Part shown: positions 14,031 through 18,859 of the stretch, one piece after another | Numbering within the stretch: the stretch's first letter is position 1 | Layout: every line of letters starts with the position of its first letter | DNA from: F1-20-MAGs119 sp964556145 | GTDB taxonomy: Bacteria; Actinomycetota; Acidimicrobiia; Acidimicrobiales; Ilumatobacteraceae | Length of the DNA stretch: 18,859 nucleotides | Direction: 5' to 3' | NCBI GenBank assembly: GCA_964556145.1 | Contig: CAZKVD010000029.1 | Coordinates: 1 to 18,859 of the forward strand | The notes under the pieces: generated by a model | Seen by the model: the letters and a program-made list of their open reading frames with translations, nothing else | Database searches by the model: none | What the model was told of the DNA's origin: nothing | Position numbers and translations under genes: made by a program

Positions 14031-15492
14031 CGACACCCGACGGCCAACGCCCCGTGCCTTCGCCGTCGATGACGATGTGTGACAGATCCCGTCGCGCGTG
14101 GTTCATGCGCCACTGCAACATCGCCTGCGCCTTGGCCAGAACCACGTCCGGGCGTGCCTCGAGCGTTCTCCAAGTTGGGTCGGCGCCGACGTCGAAGCAC
14201 AACGATGATCCGTCGCCGAATTGAACATAGGCGTGCGTTTCGTCGCGACGCACCGCAAGCGAATAGGTCGAGAGCCTCCGGTCATGGGGCCACGGAAAGT
14301 TCCCGAGCGGCAGCACCACCGGACTCCAGTCGTATTCCCAATGTGCGGCGTCGCGCCATTCCGTCGGGGCGGCACCGTCGAGGAACGGCACCAGGCTCCG
14401 GCCGTCGCACTGCAACGGAATCTCGACACCCAACAACTCGCACAACGTCGGAAACACGTCGACGTTCTCGGTGAATGAATCGATCACCGCTCCACGCGCC
14501 TTTCGCCGCGGGTCTCGCACGATGCCGACGATGTGTTGCGACTGTTCGAAAAAGCCACCTTTGTTTCGCAGACCATGGTCACCGAGTAGTTCGGCATGGT
14601 CCGAGGTCACGATCACGATCGTCGAATCCCACTCACCGCGCTTTTCCAGCGCGTCACGCACGCGACCGATTTGGTGGTCGACCTCCGAGATCATTCCGTA
14701 GTACTGGGCACGCATGCGCCTGACGCGGGTTTCCTCCACCGGCGCCTTCGTGTCATCGATCGCCAGCATCAACTCGTGGAGAGGGTGTCGCTCGTCGGCC
14801 ATCGGAATCGGCATCCCGACATCGGCAGGGTCGTACATCGTCGCGAACTCCCCCGCCGCCCGGTACGGCGGGTGCGGTCGCAAATAACTGAGGTGCGCGA
14901 ACCACCCTGTATCCCGTTCGTCGAGCCAATTCGTGAACGAGTCGGTGAGAAAGCTCGACACGCTGTGCTCGCCGGGTCGCTCGTTCTCGGTTGCCAACAA
15001 CTTCACATGCCCCGGCGACACGTCGTGACCCTTCGTTGCCAGCCACTGTGTCCACGCCCCATGGTCACCCGTCAGGTCGAGAGCAACATCGAACCCCGGC
15101 AAGACGCCCTCGTACGTTCGCAAGCGGGGATCGTCGGGTCCCGTCGTATCGCGAGGGTCGACGGTTTGGTCGGTGTAGCCAAAGAGAGCGGGCGCATAAC
15201 CCGCCCGGCGCGCCATCAAGGCCACGTTGTCGAACGACCGGTCGAGCGGCGAGCCGTTCCCGAGCACCCGGTGATTCAACTGGTACTGCCCCGTGTACAG
15301 CGATGCCCGCCCGGGGGAACACGGCGCCGCCTGGCTGTAGTGCCGCGCGAGGCGAACCCCTTCTGCCGCGATCGCGTCGAGGTTGGGGGTCTTCACCAAC
15401 GGATGTCCGGAAGCCGACAGACAGTCACCGCGGAACTGATCGAGGGTGACTATCAAGACGTTCGGGCGCACCGACCCATGATTCCACGGCAT
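14017..15492 (-). CDS. Type I sulfatase (formylglycine-dependent)
   Basis: Sulfatase of 491 aa that hydrolyses sulfate esters. The signature Cys58-Ser-Pro-Gly-Arg62 followed by ASLYTG marks Cys58 as the residue converted to formylglycine. The metal site includes Asp18 in VTLDQFRGD and the later SDHAELLGDHG. The rest follows the alkaline-phosphatase-like fold with RPNVLIVTLDQ at the start. No signal peptide is seen, so it appears cytosolic and would act on imported or internal sulfate esters (aryl, sugar or choline-type). The start is taken as the ATG at 15492; a GTG at 15471 is possible. No TANNNT hexamer or Shine-Dalgarno is clear upstream. The maturation enzyme is not in the window. Confidence 0.93.
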   Translation of the reverse strand: MPWNHGSVRPNVLIVTLDQFRGDCLSASGHPLVKTPNLDAIAAEGVRLARHYSQAAPCSPGRASLYTGQYQLNHRVLGNGSPLDRSFDNVALMARRAGYAPALFGYTDQTVDPRDTTGPDDPRLRTYEGVLPGFDVALDLTGDHGAWTQWLATKGHDVSPGHVKLLATENERPGEHSVSSFLTDSFTNWLDERDTGWFAHLSYLRPHPPYRAAGEFATMYDPADVGMPIPMADERHPLHELMLAIDDTKAPVEETRVRRMRAQYYGMISEVDHQIGRVRDALEKRGEWDSTIVIVTSDHAELLGDHGLRNKGGFFEQSQHIVGIVRDPRRKARGAVIDSFTENVDVFPTLCELLGVEIPLQCDGRSLVPFLDGAAPTEWRDAAHWEYDWSPVVLPLGNFPWPHDRRLSTYSLAVRRDETHAYVQFGDGSSLCFDVGADPTWRTLEARPDVVLAKAQAMLQWRMNHARRDLSHIVIDGEGTGRWPSGVVWRE

Positions 15493-15545
15493 GCGGGGAC
15501 ATTCGTCGATCCGCCCCCGCCCTCCGCGGCTGTTTCCTGAACCCC

Positions 15546-16028
15546 ATGCACAAACTCACAGACTTCATTCAGTATGAACACGGCACCTTGCGACCGCACG
15601 TCGAGTTGATACGTGTCACCGCCGATGCGGTCGGCGAGGTTCCACTGCCCATTCTCCGCGACCTGACCAACGCCGTGCTCGGATTCCTGCTTCGGGAACT
15701 CATTCCACACGCGCGCGAAGAACGGGAGATCCTCTACAAGGCTCTCGAACAAGCAACGCAGGCACCGGGATCGACGGCCACCATGAACCGCGAGCATCTC
15801 GAGGTTTCCAAATTGGCCGATCAACTGGGTGATCTGCACGCACTCACCGTTGCCGAAGCGGAGTTGAGTGAACGCTCGATCAGAGACCTCCGTCGGGTGC
15901 TTTACGGTCTGTATGCCCTCATCAACCTGCACTTCGCAAAGGAAGAGGAGATTTACTCGGACATCCTCGAACATAAACTGTCGACCACCGAAAAGGATCT
16001 CCTCGTCGCCAGCCTCGGCCACCGCTAG
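15546..16028 (+). CDS. Hemerythrin-like HHE domain protein
   Basis: Cytosolic four-helix protein of 160 aa of the hemerythrin HHE cation-binding family, probably carrying a diiron site for O2, NO or iron sensing, storage or repair. Candidate ligands occur in the expected order: His12 (YEHGTLRPH), His55 and Glu59 (PHAREERE), His84 (NREHLEV), His129 and Glu133 (LHFAKEEE). The start is ATG at 15546; TTTCCT lies 7 nt upstream, a poor match to the -10 pattern. It is divergent from the sulfatase (53-nt gap). A LuxR-type regulator gene follows after 11 nt, so the HHE protein may feed a signal to that regulator, which lacks a working receiver. Confidence 0.82.
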   Translation: MHKLTDFIQYEHGTLRPHVELIRVTADAVGEVPLPILRDLTNAVLGFLLRELIPHAREEREILYKALEQATQAPGSTATMNREHLEVSKLADQLGDLHALTVAEAELSERSIRDLRRVLYGLYALINLHFAKEEEIYSDILEHKLSTTEKDLLVASLGHR

Positions 16029-16031
16029 GGT
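16026..16031 (+). promoter_or_regulatory. Putative -10 box of the LuxR-type regulator gene, overlapping the upstream stop
   Basis: TAGGGT contains the hemerythrin gene's TAG stop as its first three bases and ends 8 nt before the GTG at 16040. It could give the regulator its own leaderless transcript within the cluster. Confidence 0.45.
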
Positions 16032-16039
16032 GGTCGACA

Positions 16040-16675
16040 GTGCTCAAGCTCCACGCCGCCGGCCCCAACGGCGGGGAATTCGCGTCCTTCGTTCGGACCA
16101 TCGGTTGCGACCCTCGCGTCACACTGACGGGCGCAAGCAATTTGGCGGCACATACCGTCGAGGCATTGAGGACCTCGCCCGTCGACGCACTGATCTTTCC
16201 CTTCGAATGGTCCGACGTCGTGCGCACACTCATGGTTTCTCGATCATCATTGACGACCGAGCCATCACTCGTCGTCGTTGCCGACCGAATCTCGACGCCA
16301 CTTCTCGCGCGCTCCCTCGCCTGTGGTTTCCACGGTGCCGTCGAATCGAACTCGCCGATCGAAACCGCGGTCGAACGAATCGCGAGCATTGTCGCAGGAC
16401 AGTCGACCCTCGAGAACGAACCAACATTGCGTGGTCTTGGACTGTCTCCCGGAATGCTCGCCCGCGAACTCTTGTTCCGCGACACGAACGACCGGCACGT
16501 TGCCGAACTGGTCGCCACCGGCCTCACCGACGACGACATTGCCCTCGCCATGGGCTGGTCCATCCAGAAGGTACGCAACCAGATCGAGCACCTGTTGTCG
16601 GCAAACGAATTGACCCACCGGACGCAGCTTGCAGTGATTCGCGCGTCGCTCCTCAAGGTCCCAGACTTCTCCTGA
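16040..16675 (+). CDS. LuxR-family regulator with degenerate receiver-like domain
   Basis: DNA-binding regulator of 211 aa. The C-terminal region (about 148-205) is a GerE/LuxR helix-turn-helix: RHVAELVATGLTDDDIALAMG, then VRNQIEHLL and RTQLAVIRA. The N-terminal 120 residues have the alternating hydrophobic pattern of a response-regulator receiver. However, the expected phospho-acceptor position is Pro54 (DALIFPF), there is no N-terminal acidic pair, and the conserved Lys loop is replaced by ESNSP. It is therefore probably phosphorylation-independent, sensing a ligand or partner. The start is GTG at 16040, 8 nt after a TAGGGT hexamer. It sits between the hemerythrin-like gene (11 nt) and a small unknown gene (28 nt). 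Its target is unknown. Confidence 0.8.
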   Translation: MLKLHAAGPNGGEFASFVRTIGCDPRVTLTGASNLAAHTVEALRTSPVDALIFPFEWSDVVRTLMVSRSSLTTEPSLVVVADRISTPLLARSLACGFHGAVESNSPIETAVERIASIVAGQSTLENEPTLRGLGLSPGMLARELLFRDTNDRHVAELVATGLTDDDIALAMGWSIQKVRNQIEHLLSANELTHRTQLAVIRASLLKVPDFS

Positions 16676-16692
16676 CCCGTCCATTCGTTTTC

Positions 16693-16697
16693 GAGGT
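16693..16697 (+). promoter_or_regulatory. Ribosome binding site of the 91-aa protein gene
   Basis: GAGGT lies 6 nt before the ATG at 16704. It supports this start and expression as a downstream operon gene of the LuxR-type regulator. Confidence 0.5.
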
Positions 16698-16703
16698 CGT
16701 CCG

Positions 16704-16979
16704 ATGAGTGACGACAACTTCGTACTGCTGCCCGAAGGTTTGGTGATCGCAGACATCGTCGACGACCCCGAATTCACCGAAGTGACCCGAGGCGGCGAGG
16801 TCTACACACTCTTTCGCATCGTCCGCATCACCCACGAAGTCATCGATCACCCCGAGGGCTGGACCCACATGGCGAATGTCGTTCGAGTACGCACGCCCGC
16901 AATCGGAGTCGCGCTGCTGCGCGTCGTCGACCACGTGATTGAAGACGCACGGGTGAAGCTTTCGAACGTACAACCCTGA
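16704..16979 (+). CDS. Unknown 91-aa acidic protein
   Basis: I do not recognise this family. The product is small, acidic and soluble, with no cysteine, signal peptide or membrane segment. It has alternating beta-like stretches (FVLLPEGLVIADIV, VYTLFRIVRITHEVI, MANVVRVRTPAIGVALLRVVDHVI). A Shine-Dalgarno GAGGT precedes the ATG. The codon pattern matches its neighbours, and the start lies 28 nt after the LuxR-type regulator, so the two are probably co-transcribed. A partner or antagonist of that regulator is one possibility, from position only. Confidence 0.65.
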   Translation: MSDDNFVLLPEGLVIADIVDDPEFTEVTRGGEVYTLFRIVRITHEVIDHPEGWTHMANVVRVRTPAIGVALLRVVDHVIEDARVKLSNVQP

Positions 16980-17047
16980 ATCGGCGCACGAAGGCCGTCG
17001 ACGCGACCCGGCGACATCGGCGATGCCCCACCGTCCAACGCGCTCGT

Positions 17048-17053
17048 TACGAT
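17048..17053 (+). promoter_or_regulatory. Putative -10 box of the ECF sigma factor-subtilase unit
   Basis: TACGAT ends exactly 7 nt before the GTG start at 17061, with no Shine-Dalgarno. This is a housekeeping-type -10; no GGAAC-type ECF -35 is visible in the 81-nt gap, so autoregulation is not evident. Confidence 0.55.
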
Positions 17054-17060
17054 CCACGCG

Positions 17061-17582
17061 GTGGCCGAAGATTCCCCCACCGACCTGCTGGCGCGACTCC
17101 GTCGCGGCGACGATTCGGCGTGGTCGTCATTCTATGACTCGCTTGCGGGCGACATCCGGGCCTACGTTGCCCGCATCGGTGCTGCGAGCCCCGACGATGT
17201 CCTTGGCGAAACGATGGTGCAGGTAGTTCGCTCGCTTTCGACTTTCGAAGGTACGGCAGAGGAACTTCGCCCATGGGCCTTTCGAATCGCCCGTAATCGA
17301 GTCATCGATGCAGGCCGCCGACAGTCTCGTCGACCTCACGAAACCGCGCTCTCCGACGAAGTCGGTCCCAGCGTCGATGGACCCGAAGAACAACTGACGG
17401 GCGACCTCCCCGCGATGCTGGCCGCCCTGACAGTCGACCAACGTGATGCGGTGTGGTTGCGTCACGTCGTGGGGCTCTCGGTCGACGAGACTGCTCTCGT
17501 CATGGGACGGGCGCCCGAGGCGGTGGCCGCCCTGACACATAGGGCACTGCGTCGCCTCCGGTCGACCTTCGATCGGGACTGA
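17061..17582 (+). CDS. ECF-type RNA polymerase sigma factor
   Basis: Short sigma-70 family protein of 173 aa with only regions 2 and 4. Region 2 (about 6-92) includes the ARLRRGDDSAWSSFYD start, the core-binding helix DDVLGETMVQVV and the -10-binding RPWAFRIARNRVIDAGRR. Region 4 (about 113-167) contains LTVDQRDAVWLRHVVGLSVDETA and the recognition helix APEAVAALTHRALRRLR. A variable acidic linker separates them. The start is GTG at 17061, 7 nt after TACGAT. The next gene, 61 nt downstream, encodes a membrane-tethered subtilase whose cytoplasmic segment looks like an anti-sigma factor. ECF factors are usually held inactive by the product of the adjacent gene. Confidence 0.92.
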   Translation: MAEDSPTDLLARLRRGDDSAWSSFYDSLAGDIRAYVARIGAASPDDVLGETMVQVVRSLSTFEGTAEELRPWAFRIARNRVIDAGRRQSRRPHETALSDEVGPSVDGPEEQLTGDLPAMLAALTVDQRDAVWLRHVVGLSVDETALVMGRAPEAVAALTHRALRRLRSTFDRD

Positions 17583-17643
17583 ACTGCCCAAAATTTCCCG
17601 GGATGCCCGTCATGGATCGGGTTCCGCTGACGCTGTAGGGGGT

Positions 17644-18859
17644 ATGGCAGACATTCGTACCCCTGGCGACGACAACCGCGATGACCGCGACATCATCGAG
17701 GCCCTCCGCAGTCTCGGTCGCGCCGAAGCGCAGGCGCCGAACGACATCACGCGCCAGCGCCATCTCCGTGCAATGCGACGCAGCCGACTCGCTCGCCGTC
17801 CTGCCACGTGGGTTGCCGCCGCAGTCGCCGTTGCGGCATTGATCGTTGGTGTCGCCGTCGTGGGTGGAAACGACAACGCCAAGAACCAGTTCGCAGCCGC
17901 ACCTGCCGACGAGCAGGCACGCAATGCCTCAGCTGAATCAATGCCGAGTGGTGATGCCCCGACAACCACCGCTGCCCTTCCACAGTTCACGCAGGACTCA
18001 GCCATCACGCCCGTACCCACCGAACGCACCGAGGACTACGTCATCTTGAAGGTTGCCGCTGAGCATGCAAACAACGTCGAGATGCAGCTCGCGACGGTCC
18101 TCGGCGACAAGGTGCCCACCGTCGGCAAGACCGATGCAACGACCACTTTCGTCGTGCCCGCCTCTGTCGCACAACAACTGTCCGACACCTCCGGGGTGTC
18201 GTCCTACCCCGACACCCCGGTGTCCGCGGTCGCCGAACAGACCCCCGTCCCATCATGGGGTCTCGACCGAGTCGATGCACTCACAACACCACTCGACGAC
18301 AAATACTCGTGGACCAACTCTGGTACCGGAACGATCGTCTATGTCATCGATACCGGCGTGTATTCCGCCCATGGCGACTTCGGTGGTCGCGTGGTGTCGG
18401 GATACACCGCAATCGCCGACGGCCGAGGCACCGAGGACTGCCACGGACACGGCACGCACGTCGCCGGCACGGTTGCCGGCCGCAACTACGGCGTCGCCAA
18501 GACCGCAACGATCGTCGCCGTGCGCGTTCTCGACTGCACCGGTTCGGGCTACTCCTCCGGAGTCGTTGCAGGCATCAACTGGGTCACGGCGAACCACCCC
18601 GGCGGCCCCGCCGTCATCAACATGAGCCTCGGTGGAGGCGCCAACAGCGCAATCGACAGCGCCGTCACCGATGCCGTCAATGCCGGCATCGTCGTCGTCG
18701 TCGCAGCCGGCAACTCGTCTGCCGATGCATGTTCGTACTCCCCTGCGCGCGTTCCCGGCGCGATCACCATCGGCGCCACCGACGTTCGAGATGCCCGTGC
18801 TTCCTATTCGAACTTCGGTTCGTGCGTCGACATGTGGGCGCCGGGTTCACAGATCACTT
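17644..18859 (+). CDS. Membrane-tethered subtilase (S8) with anti-sigma-like N-terminus, 3' truncated by window
   Basis: Open frame from ATG 17644 to the window edge, 405 residues visible and no stop. Layout: a charged cytoplasmic segment 1-55 with helices (IIEALRSLGRAEAQ, RQRHLRAMRRSRLARR); one membrane helix about 56-75; a Thr/Pro/Ala-rich linker to about 128; an inhibitor I9-like propeptide about 131-198; then a proteinase K-like S8 domain opening at PSWGLDRVDA. Catalytic Asp236 (VIDTG) and His269 (GHGTHVAG) and oxyanion Asn357 (AAGNSS) are present. The catalytic Ser lies beyond the window. Secreted S8 enzymes normally begin with a signal peptide; here a basic cytoplasmic tail precedes the helix, giving a type II membrane protein. 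With an ECF sigma gene just upstream, the tail resembles a zinc-less anti-sigma segment (inference). Confidence 0.88.
   Translation, partial: MADIRTPGDDNRDDRDIIEALRSLGRAEAQAPNDITRQRHLRAMRRSRLARRPATWVAAAVAVAALIVGVAVVGGNDNAKNQFAAAPADEQARNASAESMPSGDAPTTTAALPQFTQDSAITPVPTERTEDYVILKVAAEHANNVEMQLATVLGDKVPTVGKTDATTTFVVPASVAQQLSDTSGVSSYPDTPVSAVAEQTPVPSWGLDRVDALTTPLDDKYSWTNSGTGTIVYVIDTGVYSAHGDFGGRVVSGYTAIADGRGTEDCHGHGTHVAGTVAGRNYGVAKTATIVAVRVLDCTGSGYSSGVVAGINWVTANHPGGPAVINMSLGGGANSAIDSAVTDAVNAGIVVVVAAGNSSADACSYSPARVPGAITIGATDVRDARASYSNFGSCVDMWAPGSQIT

Noticed and set aside
18041..18779. Several leftward and rightward frames over the window's right end
   Set aside because: They overlap the S8 protease frame that runs from 17644 to the edge with intact catalytic motifs; none has features of its own.
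1..18859. CRISPR array, insertion sequence, integrase, toxin-antitoxin or phage genes
   Set aside because: No regularly spaced repeats, transposase or recombinase motifs, or terminal inverted repeats were found, and base composition is even apart from short sites.

Overview
The window is high-G+C bacterial chromosome. It most resembles an actinobacterium, possibly of the Acidimicrobiia type; this is an inference, since no marker gene fixes the taxon. The reasons are GTG starts, long antisense shadow frames, very tight TGATG/ATGA/GTGA gene junctions, and a recurrent TANNNT hexamer 6-8 nt before the first codon of operon-leading genes. That last feature is the signature of leaderless transcripts common in Actinobacteria.

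Positions 1-6060. The 5' part of a leftward tRNA-Leu gene is cut by the left edge. Next comes a leftward sulfonation operon, cysD-cysN-cysC-sulfotransferase, that turns sulfate into PAPS and hands the sulfuryl group to an acceptor; every junction overlaps. A PLP-dependent Cys/Met-metabolism enzyme is divergent from it, and a 6-phosphofructokinase gene overlaps that enzyme's stop by ATGA.

Positions 6061-8748. A leftward pair encodes a PlsC-like acyltransferase and a DUF1295 (steroid-reductase-like) membrane protein. It is divergent from a TauD/TfdA Fe(II)/2-oxoglutarate dioxygenase through a 24-nt gap in which the two -10 hexamers appear to share their TA.

Positions 8749-14006. A leftward oxidative catabolic operon encodes alpha/beta hydrolase, cytochrome P450, Rieske oxygenase and VOC protein. 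It is divergent from a carotenoid cleavage oxygenase through a mirror-symmetric promoter region (GGTAATT-N16-AATTACC). The set suggests oxidative cleavage of an apocarotenoid-, terpenoid- or aromatic-like substrate.

Positions 14007-18859. A leftward type I sulfatase (formylglycine motif CSPGR) is convergent with the carotenoid oxygenase over a strong hairpin. Rightward genes follow: a hemerythrin-like protein, a LuxR-type regulator with a degenerate receiver, an unknown 91-aa protein, an ECF sigma factor, and a subtilase that runs off the window. The subtilase has a cytoplasmic, anti-sigma-like N-terminus, one membrane helix, an I9-like propeptide and an S8 catalytic domain. This sigma/protease pair is the best candidate for an undescribed system: a sigma factor possibly held by an anti-sigma segment fused to its own extracytoplasmic protease.

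No CRISPR array, insertion sequence, integrase, rRNA or complete tRNA gene was seen. No gene-free stretch exceeds about 90 bases.
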